This document shows, in pieces, positions 1-5,384 of a stretch of 5,384 nucleotides of DNA (its first letter is position 1; each line of letters begins with the position of its first letter). Source of the stretch: Caulobacteraceae bacterium (GTDB lineage Bacteria; Pseudomonadota; Alphaproteobacteria; Caulobacterales; Caulobacteraceae); contig JACDGF010000175.1 in NCBI GenBank assembly GCA_013815405.1, positions 1 to 5,384 on the forward strand. The letters are read 5' to 3'. The notes beneath the pieces were generated by a model. The model searched no databases, had not been told where the DNA came from, and saw nothing but the letters and a program-made list of their open reading frames with translations. A program made the translations under genes and the position numbers.

Positions 1-92
1 GGCTCCGGCGGGGCCGCCGCCGCCAGAGTGGCGCGGCAGGCGGCGACCAGCGCCCACCCAAACGGCCCAGCGATCAGCCGCCGATGGCGCAT
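1..92 (-). CDS. N-terminus of an exported protein (signal peptide or lipoprotein), partial
   Basis: Only the first 30 codons are inside the window; the gene continues past the left edge. The ATG at 92-90 has a good Shine-Dalgarno, AAGGGG at 102-97, four bases upstream. The peptide starts MRHRR, followed by a hydrophobic core (LIAGPFGWALVAA) and then an Ala-rich stretch TLAAAAPPE, which is the build of a Sec signal. VAAC at residues 16-19 fits a lipobox, so it could be a lipoprotein cleaved before Cys19. Cleavage by signal peptidase I in the later Ala run is the alternative. A PHO box on the same strand about 135 bases upstream suggests phosphate-starvation control, so a secreted phosphatase, porin, receptor or phosphate-binding protein would fit, but nothing visible identifies the family. 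The start and export signal are fairly secure; the function is unknown. Confidence 0.65.
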   Translation of the reverse strand, partial: MRHRRLIAGPFGWALVAACRATLAAAAPPE

Positions 93-124
93 GAAGCCCC
101 TTGAGAACCCGCGATCTGGCCGAA

Positions 125-134
125 CCGTTAACGG
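125..134. promoter_or_regulatory. Perfect 10-bp palindrome CCGTTAACGG in the leader of the left gene
   Basis: CCGTTAACGG is a perfect dyad lying about 33 bases before the start codon of the exported protein and downstream of its PHO box. It could be a small operator, or chance. No known regulator motif is matched with confidence. Confidence 0.2.
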
Positions 135-227
135 AACCACGCGGCGGAGGCAAGTTTAGTTTTGTCAAGGGTATGGGCTGATACTGGTTGACTTCCGTTT
201 TCGATTGGCCTTAGGTTTACAAGATCA

Positions 228-249
228 GTTTATGACGATTATGTGACAA
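228..249 (-). promoter_or_regulatory. PHO box (PhoB site) upstream of the exported-protein gene
   Basis: On the minus strand TTGTCAC (249-243) and TCGTCAT (238-232) are spaced exactly 11 bases, each followed by an A-rich tetramer. This is the tandem 11-bp direct repeat recognised by the response regulator PhoB (E. coli consensus CTGTCAT repeated every 11 bp). It faces the partial gene starting at 92, about 135 bases downstream. No clean -10 hexamer is visible; the AT-rich stretch near 220-211 is the best place for one. The site lies in the read-through tail of the broken aquaporin frame, which supports that tail being non-coding. Confidence 0.7.
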
Positions 250-278
250 TTTTTGTGCGGATTTATTACAGTCGCGGT

Positions 279-306
279 CCCCGGTGTCGATCGGCGGTGA
301 CCGGGG
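279..306. repeat. Inverted repeat CCCCGGT / ACCGGGG
   Basis: CCCCGGT (279-285) and ACCGGGG (300-306) form a perfect 7-bp dyad around a 14-base spacer. There is no T run on either strand, so it is not an intrinsic terminator. It lies between the PHO box and the dispersed repeat and may be repeat debris. Confidence 0.3.
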
Positions 307-387
307 CGGATCAGGCGCGGTTTTTAGTTCAACTACGGACGATAATGCACGATGGTACGCCGCTAGCGTCGGGGCCGCCGCCGGACG

Positions 388-453
388 CCCCCTCCGTCGG
401 CCCGCAAGAGAGCGGGCCGCATCTCCCCCGCTTCGCAAGGGAGGAGTGGAGAT
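388..453 (+). repeat. Dispersed palindromic repeat, copy 1 (right-hand end only)
   Basis: The copy begins CCCCCTCCGTC (388-398). A perfect 7-bp hairpin follows (GGCCCGC 399-405, GCGGGCC 412-418, loop AAGAGA), then a second stem (CTCCC 423-427 with GGGAG 439-443), ending GGAGTGGAGAT. The order of a CCCCCTCC core, a hairpin, a C-run/G-run hairpin and a terminal GGAG-AGAT matches the right-hand part of the element at 3399-3445 and the fragment at 5355-5384. It begins about 25 bases beyond the point where aquaporin similarity stops, so it may have taken part in, or landed after, loss of that gene's second half. Confidence 0.55.
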
Positions 454-809
454 AAGTCCCCGCCGTTCCTTGCAAAGCCAGCCGAAGAGAATGTTAGCCG
501 CCACGGCGCCGGCGAGCTGGGCGAGGATGTAGGCGACGGCTCCCCGCCAGGTCTTCTGATGTCGCAGCGCGAAGGCCAGGGTCACCGCCGGATTGAAATG
601 CGCGCCCGAGAGGGGCCCCAGGATAGCGATCAGGACGATGAGTCCCGCGCCGGTCGCCAGGGTGTTGCCCAGAAGGGCGGTCGCGACGTTGCCGCCGGAA
701 AGGCGTTCGCCCACGACGCCCGATCCGATGACGATCGCGAGCAGCAGCGCCGTTCCGAGCATCTCGCCCTCCAGCCGCCGGCCAAAATCGAACGGGTGGA
801 GGGGCGGCT

Positions 810-1257
810 CTAGGCTAGCTCGCGACACATCGTCACCGCCGAAGGTTCGATTGAGCGCGGCCTCATCCGACGCTCGGCCCCCCGTGGTTCCGGGTCTGGC
901 CCGATATCTTCCATGCGCTTCTGAAGGGAGAGTCGGTCGAGGTTCTCGAAGGGCAGGTAGATGAAGGGGTCGATGCGGGCGCCCAGCATCCGGTAGGCGT
1001 CGGCGAAGGCCGGACCGATCTCGGCCGCGGCGCCGTTGGCTTCGGCCGGATCGGGCAAACCCCAGTGCGCGGTCATCGGCGGCCCCGGCCAGGTCGGGCA
1101 GATTTCGCCGGTCGCGTTGTCGCAGACGGTGAACACGAATTCGAGGTCCGGCGCGTCGGTGGCCCGCCAGAACTCCTCCCATGGCTTGGAACGCAATCCC
1201 TCGGTCGGATGGTCGAGAACCCCAAGCTTTTTCAGAACCAGTCATTGCCGCGGGGTT
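810..1257 (-). pseudogene. arsC: N-terminally truncated arsenate reductase (LMW-phosphatase-type ArsC)
   Basis: Arsenate reductases of this fold reduce arsenate to arsenite using a Cys in an N-terminal CX5R P-loop. The preserved part begins LVLKKLGVLDHPTEGLRSK at 1241 and continues through EFVFTVCDNATGEICPTWPG, PMTAHWGLPDP, FADAYRML and LDRLSLQKRMEDIG, all typical of the C-terminal two-thirds of the family, to a TAG at 812-810. In frame and just upstream (1244-1242) is a TGA. Four extra bases, TCAT on the plus strand (1242-1245), separate this part from NPAA in another frame, so removing them would read NPAALVLKKLG as in intact relatives. Further upstream there is no recognisable CX5R loop before the PHO box at 1314, so the catalytic Cys is missing and repairing the frameshift would not restore an enzyme. 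The gene overlaps the aquaporin remnant. Family call confident; inactivity strongly inferred. Confidence 0.8.
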
Positions 1258-1313
1258 CCACCGGAGACGGAGATTCACCAAAGTTCGTCCGGCTACGTCC
1301 TAAAATTAGGCAG

Positions 1314-1335
1314 TTGTCATCAAACTGTCATAAGT
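1314..1335 (+). promoter_or_regulatory. PHO box (PhoB site) upstream of the PstS-like gene
   Basis: TTGTCAT (1314-1320) and CTGTCAT (1325-1331) are spaced 11 bases and separated by CAAA, nearly identical to the E. coli PHO box. This predicts PhoR/PhoB activation under phosphate starvation. A plausible -10 is the AT-rich TTTTAC at 1348-1353, about 12 bases after the box, giving a leader of roughly 190 bases. A further CTGTC at 1358 keeps the 11-bp phase (33 bases after 1325) but may be chance. No good -35 hexamer is seen, as expected where PhoB replaces it. Confidence 0.82.
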
Positions 1336-1450
1336 AATACGTGCAAATTTTACTTGACTGTCGAGGGGTTCGACTGGCACTGAGCACCGGGCTCGCGGCC
1401 TCCCAACTCCGTGATTTTTTCCAACGGCGGGCCAACTCCTGGAGCAGTAA

Positions 1451-1500
1451 AGGCGTTTGATAAACCTCAAGCCTTCAGGGGTTTGATTAAACAATCGCCT
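1451..1500 (+). promoter_or_regulatory. Long imperfect hairpin in the leader of the PstS-like gene
   Basis: AAACCTC (1462-1468) pairs with GGGGTTT (1478-1484) around a nine-base loop. Below it, GAT faces GAT (two G-U wobbles flanking an A-A mismatch), then GTTT (1455-1458) pairs with AAAC (1489-1492), and AGGC (1451-1454) pairs with GCCT (1497-1500). The two arms also contain near-identical half-palindromes, GTTTGATAAAC (1455-1465) and GTTTGATTAAAC (1481-1492), so a DNA-level double operator is the alternative reading. It ends 45 bases before the start codon and has no T run, so it is not a terminator. Function unknown. Confidence 0.45.
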
Positions 1501-1545
1501 CTGATCATCGAACACACCCATGGCAATGCAGGAACACCACCCAAA

Positions 1546-3219
1546 ATGTCCAAGATAAAACTCATGATAGGCGCCAGCGCCCTCGTCGTCGCGGCCGTAG
1601 GCATCGCCGGTTCGGCCGGGGCGATGGTCACCACCCAGTCCTATGGCGGCGGCTCCTCGCTGATCGCGCCGTATCTGCGCCAGGCCGAGGACTGCTACGG
1701 CAATCCCACCGACCTGGTGTTCAAGGGCGCCGACCTCCATACCCCCACGACCTTGACCGTCCCCTTCTTCCAGTTCAACGGCACGCCGCCGCGGGACTGC
1801 TCCGTGGCCGGAGACCGCGTCGACACCAGCTTCCAGCTCAACTACATTTCCACCGGCTCGGGCACCGGCATCAAGGGCCTCTACAGCCATGACGCCGCCG
1901 CCTTCTGGGGCGACACCGTGCCCCCGGGCAACAACGGCACCGCCTATCCGTCGGTCGACTACGCCGCGGGCGAGACCTCCCTTGGGGCCACCGACGTCAC
2001 CGTCTATAACTCCGGCGGCGTGGAACAGGGCATCACCTTCACCGCCACCCCCGGGCCCGGCCAGTATCCGATCCCGCAGCCGAAATTCGGCAATCTCATC
2101 CAGGTTCCGCTGCTGATCACGCCGGTGGCCATCGCCTATGACTCGGTCTACAAGAAGGTCCGCCAGGGCGACGGCTCGGTGACGCGCTATCACTTCAAGA
2201 TCAAGAAGGCGCGCGCCAACGGCAGCGGCGGACTGGTCCTCGACGCCGCCACCTATTGCGGCATCTTCAACGGCCAGATCACCAACTGGAACGATCCGGC
2301 CCTCAAGGCGCTCAACAGCGGCAAGAGCCTGAAGGACCTGGGCGATCCCGACCCCTTCAACGTTCCCATCACCATGGTCGGGCGGTTCGACAGCTCGGGA
2401 ACCAGTTCGGTGTGGACACGGCATCTGGCGGCCATCTGCCCCAGCGTGATCAGCGGCAACCAGTACGCCGACTCGACCTCGACCATGCCCGCGACCCTGC
2501 AGGGCCCGCACTACCTCAAGGCCAACCCCAACTTCCCGTTCACCGACACGCCCGGCAAATACACCCTGGCCGACGGCAGCGACGGGGTGGCCAAATACAT
2601 CCAGTTCGATCCGGCCAACGATCCGGGCCCCAGCGCCGGCGACACGGTGATCCAGGGCCGGATGGGCTATCTCGGCCCCGACTATGTGCTGCCGGCGGTC
2701 CTCGACACCGGGACCAACACCTACGGCCTCAACACCGCCAGCATCCTGCGGGTGGTGGGCGCCAAGCCGATCGCACCCACGGCCGGCGCGGCGTCTCTCT
2801 CCTACAAGGCGACGATCGTCCCGCCGACCGGCGGCAATCAGTCGGATCCCAGCAAGTGGGTGCAGGCGGCCAGCAAGACGGCCGACATCGCCATCCCGTC
2901 GAACCCCAAGGCCTATCCGATCGACGGCACCAGCAACTATCTGGGCTATACCTGCTATGCGGATGCGGATGTGACCGCCAAGCAGGTGGCGTTCCTCAAC
3001 TGGTTCGAGAACGACCCGACCGTGACCGACGCCACGAAAGGCCTTCTAGGCAAGGCGGGCTTCGCTCCGATGCCGGGCACCTGGAACAAGGCGATCACCG
3101 ACACCTTCCTGGTTCCGACGGGAAGCACCATGTCCCTGAACCTGAATATCAAGCAGGCTGGAACGGGTCCGGCCAGCGGAACCGGCTCCCAGTGCAAGGC
3201 GATCACCCCCGGCGCGTAA
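1546..3219 (+). CDS. Large secreted PstS-like phosphate-binding protein
   Basis: This is a 557-residue periplasmic-binding-protein-fold protein related to PstS. A Sec signal occupies residues 1-26 (MSKIKLMIG, hydrophobic core, AGA before Met27); there is no lipobox. PstS landmarks appear in order: GGGSSLIAP (35-42), ISTGSGTGIKG (101-111), SLGATD (145-150), VPLLITPVAIAYD (187-199), YCGIFNGQITNWNDPAL (237-253), GRFDSSGTS (279-287), GRMGYLGPDY (371-380) and YPIDGTSNY (457-465). Counterparts of E. coli phosphate ligands are kept: Ser105, Asp150, Arg280, Asp282, Ser284, Gly285, Thr286. It is far longer than usual PstS (about 320-350) because of insertions between these motifs, and has six Cys (50, 85, 238, 298, 470, 550), suggesting disulfides outside the cytoplasm. 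I chose ATG 1546 over the in-frame GTG at 1411 because the signal peptide starts there; AGGA at 1530-1533 is a weak, distant ribosome site. No pstCAB follows. It may act in the periplasm or be exported, like the secreted PstS-like ElpS of Caulobacter. Confidence 0.88.
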   Translation: MSKIKLMIGASALVVAAVGIAGSAGAMVTTQSYGGGSSLIAPYLRQAEDCYGNPTDLVFKGADLHTPTTLTVPFFQFNGTPPRDCSVAGDRVDTSFQLNYISTGSGTGIKGLYSHDAAAFWGDTVPPGNNGTAYPSVDYAAGETSLGATDVTVYNSGGVEQGITFTATPGPGQYPIPQPKFGNLIQVPLLITPVAIAYDSVYKKVRQGDGSVTRYHFKIKKARANGSGGLVLDAATYCGIFNGQITNWNDPALKALNSGKSLKDLGDPDPFNVPITMVGRFDSSGTSSVWTRHLAAICPSVISGNQYADSTSTMPATLQGPHYLKANPNFPFTDTPGKYTLADGSDGVAKYIQFDPANDPGPSAGDTVIQGRMGYLGPDYVLPAVLDTGTNTYGLNTASILRVVGAKPIAPTAGAASLSYKATIVPPTGGNQSDPSKWVQAASKTADIAIPSNPKAYPIDGTSNYLGYTCYADADVTAKQVAFLNWFENDPTVTDATKGLLGKAGFAPMPGTWNKAITDTFLVPTGSTMSLNLNIKQAGTGPASGTGSQCKAITPGA

Positions 3220-3249
3220 CCACCGGATCGATCGACAGCGTAACGGCGG

Positions 3250-3278
3250 CGGCCCCGGCGAAAGCCGGGGCCGTTTTT
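3250..3278 (+). terminator. Intrinsic terminator of the PstS-like gene
   Basis: GGCCCCGGC (3251-3259) and GCCGGGGCC (3264-3272) form a perfect stem, extended by C3250-G3273, around a GAAA tetraloop and followed by TTTTT (3274-3278). It starts 31 bases after the TAA at 3217-3219. It has no T run in the other direction, so it does not serve the convergent bioA. Confidence 0.92.
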
Positions 3279-3308
3279 GTTCTCGCGATCGCGCCTTTGT
3301 CTTTTTTT

Positions 3309-3445
3309 ATCTTCCCCCTGTGGGGGAAGTACCGGCGAAGCTAAGGGAAGGGGGCTCTGTCCGCGCGCGTTTGAGCGGAAAGGTCGCGCCCGCCCCGACC
3401 CCCTCCATCCCTTCGGGGTCCCCTCCCCCAAAAGGGGGAGGAGAT
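3309..3445. repeat. 137-bp palindromic MITE-like intergenic element (repeat copy 2, full length)
   Basis: The left end is ATCTTCCCCC followed by GGGGGAAG (8-bp stem 3311-3318/3322-3329, loop TGT). The right end has CCTCCCCC AAAA GGGGGAGG (3422-3441) and ends AGAT. Read on opposite strands, the two outer arms of about 50 bases align as imperfect inverted repeats: ATCT, a C-run, a G-run hairpin, a CGAAG block, then GGGA and a G-run. The centre (about 3360-3396) is unrelated spacer. There is no coding capacity. The element fills the gap between the terminator of the PstS-like gene and the bioA stop, which lies two bases beyond its right end. Its hairpins may protect or end the bioA transcript, which otherwise has no visible terminator. 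Confidence 0.65.
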
Positions 3446-3447
3446 AT

Positions 3448-4704
3448 CTATGAAACCGCGTCCGCCGCCTCGCCGATCGCCTGGTATGCCGCGTCCAGAT
3501 CGGCGTCGGTGACGCAGTAGGGCGGCAGGACGTAGATCACATTGCCCAGGGGACGCAGGAGGATGTCGCGACGGAGGAACTCCGCGCGCAGTCTGGGCCC
3601 CACGGCGGCGAGATAGCCCGACCCGCCCAGGGCCAGGTCGATCGCGGTGATCGTGCCGCAAACCCTGGGCCGGGCGAAGCGGGCATTCGCCGCGAGGGCC
3701 TCCAGGCGCATCCGCTGGGCGCGGCCCAGGGCGGCGATCCGCTCCAGCACCGGTTCGGTCCGCCAGATCTCGACGTTGGCGAGGGCGGCGGCGCAGGCGA
3801 TCGGGTTGGCGGTATAGGAGCTGGAATGGAAGAAGGCGCGGGAAAGGTCGGGCGAGCGGTGTGCCTGGAACACCTCGGCGGTGGCCAGGGTGGCCGCCAG
3901 CGGAAGGGAGCCCCCCGTCAGCCCCTTGGAGGTGCAGAGGATATCCGGCGCGACGCCGGCCTGTTCGCAGGCGAAGAGAGTCCCGGTCCGTCCCCAGCCG
4001 GTCATCACCTCGTCGGCGATGAAGAGCGTGCCCGTCGCGTGCGCGATCGCCTTGAGCTCGGCCAGGACGAAAGGCGGATACATGTGCATCCCCCCCGCGC
4101 CGAGGACCAGGGGCTCGACGATCAGGGCGGCGGCCCGCCGTCCGCGGGCGAAGGCCCCGAAGGCGTCCAAGGTCGCCTGCTCGCGTCCGGCGGCCGGGAA
4201 CGGCAGGGTGTCGACCTCGAAGAGCAGCGGCTCATAGGCCGCGTTGAATACCCCCCGCGCGCCGACGCTCATCGCCCCGATGGTGTCACCGTGATAGCCG
4301 TGCTCCATGACCACGATCCGCGTGCGCGCCTCGCCCCGGTTGCGCGCGGCGCCCAACGCCATCTTCAGGGCGACCTCGACGCTGGTGGAGCCCGAATCCG
4401 AATAGAAGACGTGGTCGAGGCCGGGGGGCGCCATCTCCACCAGGGCCCGCGCCAGACGCTCGGCCGGCTCATGGGTGAAGCCGGCGAAGATCACCTGGTC
4501 GAGCCGTTGGGTAGCCTCGGCGATGGCGGTCATGATCGTGGGATGGCGATGGCCGTGGGTGACCACCCACCAGGAGGAGATCGCGTCGAGGATGCGGCGG
4601 CCATCGCGGGTTTCGAGGAAAGCGCCCTCGGTGCGGACCACCTCCGTCGCCGGCGGCTCCGTGGCGTGCTGGGTGAACGGGCGCCAGACCGGCGAGGGGG
4701 TCAT
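3448..4704 (-). CDS. bioA: Adenosylmethionine-8-amino-7-oxononanoate aminotransferase (DAPA synthase)
   Basis: BioA transfers an amino group, classically from S-adenosylmethionine, to 7-keto-8-aminopelargonate (KAPA) to give 7,8-diaminopelargonate (DAPA) in biotin synthesis. It is a cytoplasmic PLP enzyme of fold type I, class III. The 418 residues match the usual length. Landmarks are [13 protein letters not shown] (43-55, the Trp pair typical of BioA), [16 protein letters not shown] (102-117, PLP phosphate), [11 protein letters not shown] (136-146), [12 protein letters not shown] (230-241, Asp231 to the PLP ring nitrogen), CTSKGLTGG (257-265, Lys260 the Schiff-base lysine) and [15 protein letters not shown] (382-396, Arg384 matching the substrate-carboxylate Arg of E. 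coli). The ATG at 4704 overlaps the bioD TGA (ATGA), with GGA just upstream, so translation is coupled. The frame is open further upstream through bioD, but that part is antisense-like noise. The stop TAG is two bases from the repeat element. Confidence 0.96.
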   Translation of the reverse strand: MTPSPVWRPFTQHATEPPATEVVRTEGAFLETRDGRRILDAISSWWVVTHGHRHPTIMTAIAEATQRLDQVIFAGFTHEPAERLARALVEMAPPGLDHVFYSDSGSTSVEVALKMALGAARNRGEARTRIVVMEHGYHGDTIGAMSVGARGVFNAAYEPLLFEVDTLPFPAAGREQATLDAFGAFARGRRAAALIVEPLVLGAGGMHMYPPFVLAELKAIAHATGTLFIADEVMTGWGRTGTLFACEQAGVAPDILCTSKGLTGGSLPLAATLATAEVFQAHRSPDLSRAFFHSSSYTANPIACAAALANVEIWRTEPVLERIAALGRAQRMRLEALAANARFARPRVCGTITAIDLALGGSGYLAAVGPRLRAEFLRRDILLRPLGNVIYVLPPYCVTDADLDAAYQAIGEAADAVS

Positions 4705-5336
4705 CTTCCGGTGAAGTCCGCGAGTTGGAAATGATCGGCGAAGGCCCGCCGCAGGGTCGCCGAGGTCAGGGGATCGAGGAATGGCAGGCGCCCCAGCACC
4801 TTCACCCCCGAGAACGCGGCGACGGTGGCCTGGGTGTCGGCCATCTGATCGCCGATGAAGGCCATGCCCAGGACGGGCACGCGGCGCGCGGCGAGGGCTT
4901 CGAGCGAGAGAAGGGCATGATTGATCGCCCCTAGGCTCGTGCGGCCGCACAGGATCACCGGCGCGCCCCACCGCGCGAAGAGGTCGATGGTCAGGGTGTC
5001 GCGATCCAGGGGAACCATCAATCCCCCCGCGCCCTCGACGACCAGCGGGCCTTCGCTCCGTGGTGGCGTGAGGTCGTCGGGGTCGATGCTCACGCCGTCG
5101 ATCTCGGCGGCGAGATGCGGCGAGACCGGGGTCGTCAGGCGCCATGCTTCGGAAAGGATGCGCGAAGGGTCCGCGCCCGAGAGCCGGGCGACCACCTGGC
5201 TGTCGGTTTCCTCCGCCAGGCCCGCCTGCACCGGCTTCCAATAGCGCGCGCCCAGGGCCTGGACCAGGGCGGCGGCGAACACCGTCTTGCCGATCCCGGT
5301 GTCGGTCCCGGTGACGACGAAGATGGGGCCATTCAT
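4701..5336 (-). CDS. bioD: ATP-dependent dethiobiotin synthetase
   Basis: BioD closes the ureido ring of dethiobiotin from DAPA, CO2 and ATP, the step directly after BioA. The 211 residues are close to the family size of about 220-240. The P-loop GTDTGIGKT spans 10-18 (Lys17, Thr18), YWKPVQAG 32-39 carries the conserved substrate-site Lys34, SPHLAA 72-77 is the Pro-His region near the substrate, VVEGAGG 99-105 is the Walker-B-like acidic loop, and [14 protein letters not shown] 131-144 is the classic GxxLGxINHxxL segment. The start ATG at 5336 places the P-loop at the usual distance from the N-terminus. There is no strong Shine-Dalgarno directly upstream; G-rich sequence 15 or more bases away belongs to the repeat. 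The gene ends in the ATGA overlap with bioA. Any bioB or bioF partner would lie beyond the right edge. Confidence 0.96.
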   Translation of the reverse strand: MNGPIFVVTGTDTGIGKTVFAAALVQALGARYWKPVQAGLAEETDSQVVARLSGADPSRILSEAWRLTTPVSPHLAAEIDGVSIDPDDLTPPRSEGPLVVEGAGGLMVPLDRDTLTIDLFARWGAPVILCGRTSLGAINHALLSLEALAARRVPVLGMAFIGDQMADTQATVAAFSGVKVLGRLPFLDPLTSATLRRAFADHFQLADFTGR

Positions 5337-5354
5337 GCCGCTTACGCGTCCCCG

Positions 5355-5384
5355 CCCCCTCCACCCCTTCGGGGTCCCCCTCCC
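5355..5384 (+). repeat. Dispersed palindromic repeat, copy 3 (cut by window edge)
   Basis: CCCCCTCCA, CCCTTCGGGG and the following C-run match positions 3399-3427 with one substitution and one extra C. It is in the same orientation as copy 2 and lies 18 bases upstream of the bioD start, so it separates bioD from whatever precedes it. The GGGG/CCCC parts can form a hairpin in the leader of bioD. The copy is truncated by the end of the sequence. Confidence 0.6.

Larger units (their letters stand above)
217..828 (-). pseudogene. Truncated MIP-family aquaporin (aqpS/aqpZ-like), first half only
   Basis: MIP channels are six-helix pores for water, glycerol or, in ars operons (AqpS of Sinorhizobium meliloti), arsenite. 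The GTG at 828-826 starts inside the end of arsC (19-base overlap), as in a compact operon. Residues about 24-40 form TM1 with GTALLLAIVIGSG, 47-70 TM2, SGAHFNPAVTLAFAL (74-88) carries the first NPA pore motif, and 98-116 TM3. Family similarity stops near residue 117 (about position 478). The frame stays open to a TAA at 217, but the remainder is Arg/Pro-rich, has no membrane helices or second NPA, and reads through a repeat and a PHO box. Families usually have about 220-250 residues with two NPA motifs, so this is half a channel and very probably dead. Family identity is secure; the exact break point is not. Confidence 0.75.

Noticed and set aside
217..1281. One open frame of 354 codons on the minus strand spanning arsC and the aquaporin
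   Set aside because: Only the part from 828 to about 478 looks like protein (aquaporin). The part before 828 is the wrong frame of arsC, kept open by GC-rich composition, so it is not a real fusion gene.
1382..1420. Small GAGC/GCTC hairpin followed 20 bases later by six T
   Set aside because: The stem is only 4 bp and not adjacent to the T run, so it does not qualify as an attenuator or terminator.
1411..1545. In-frame GTG start giving 45 more residues on the PstS-like protein
   Set aside because: It would bury the signal peptide internally and include the leader hairpin as coding sequence; no ribosome site precedes it.
1306..2511. 401-codon open frame antisense to the PstS-like gene
   Set aside because: Low-complexity Gly/Ala/Arg/Val composition with no domain, fully opposite a well-supported gene; a typical GC-rich shadow.
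2256..3344. 362-codon plus-strand frame inside the PstS-like gene
   Set aside because: Rich in Arg, Gln, Gly and Pro and out of frame with the clear PstS motifs; a shadow frame.
3826..4734. 302-codon plus-strand frame antisense to bioA
   Set aside because: No recognisable domain and highly charged Gly-rich composition; mirrors bioA codon structure.
3448..5364. 638-residue extension of bioA upstream through bioD
   Set aside because: The extra N-terminus is Arg/Pro/Gly-rich nonsense overlapping bioD; BioA of normal length starts at 4704 with an ATGA overlap.
1..5384. CRISPR array, tRNA, rRNA, transposase or phage genes
   Set aside because: No regularly spaced repeats, cloverleaf, rRNA motifs or transposase/integrase reading frames were seen on either strand.

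Overview
The window looks like the chromosome of a GC-rich alphaproteobacterium. Caulobacteraceae (Caulobacter, Phenylobacterium, Brevundimonas) fit best: coding is strongly GC-rich with G/C third positions, PHO boxes are of the alphaproteobacterial/enterobacterial type, and palindromic C-run/G-run intergenic repeats resemble those I know from that family. The assignment is an inference from style, not from a search.

Layout from left to right. (1) 1-92, minus strand: the first 30 codons of an exported protein (signal peptide or lipoprotein signal) that runs off the left edge. (2) 93-455: a control and junk region. It holds a PHO box facing that gene, a small palindrome, an inverted repeat and one end of a dispersed palindromic repeat. 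(3) About 470-1257, minus strand: the relic of an arsenic-resistance operon. arsC (arsenate reductase, LMW-phosphatase fold) has lost its N-terminal P-loop, and the overlapping MIP/aquaporin gene (aqpS/aqpZ-like) keeps only its first half. (4) 1314-3278, plus strand: a complete Pho-regulated unit. It comprises a PHO box, a leader of about 200 nt with a strong hairpin, a large secreted PstS-like phosphate-binding protein of 557 residues, and a textbook intrinsic terminator. (5) 3309-3445: a 137-bp palindromic MITE-like element. (6) 3448-5336, minus strand: bioA and bioD, overlapping by ATGA, encoding consecutive late steps of biotin synthesis. (7) 5355-5384: the start of another copy of the repeat, just upstream of bioD and cut by the window edge.

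The left half is themed on phosphate and arsenate. Two PHO boxes about 1.07 kb apart point outwards, one towards the exported protein on the left and one towards the PstS-like protein on the right, and the broken arsC-aquaporin pair lies between them. pst/pho and ars genes are often neighbours in arsenic islands because arsenate enters through phosphate uptake. Here the phosphate-scavenging part is intact and the detoxification part is decayed. There is no pstCAB transporter in the window, so the PstS-like protein appears to be expressed alone. The right half is ordinary biotin metabolism, convergent with the phosphate unit.

I do not see a convincing new multi-gene system. The points most worth a second look are the enlarged PstS-like protein with its structured leader, the ars relic between PHO boxes, and the repeat family.
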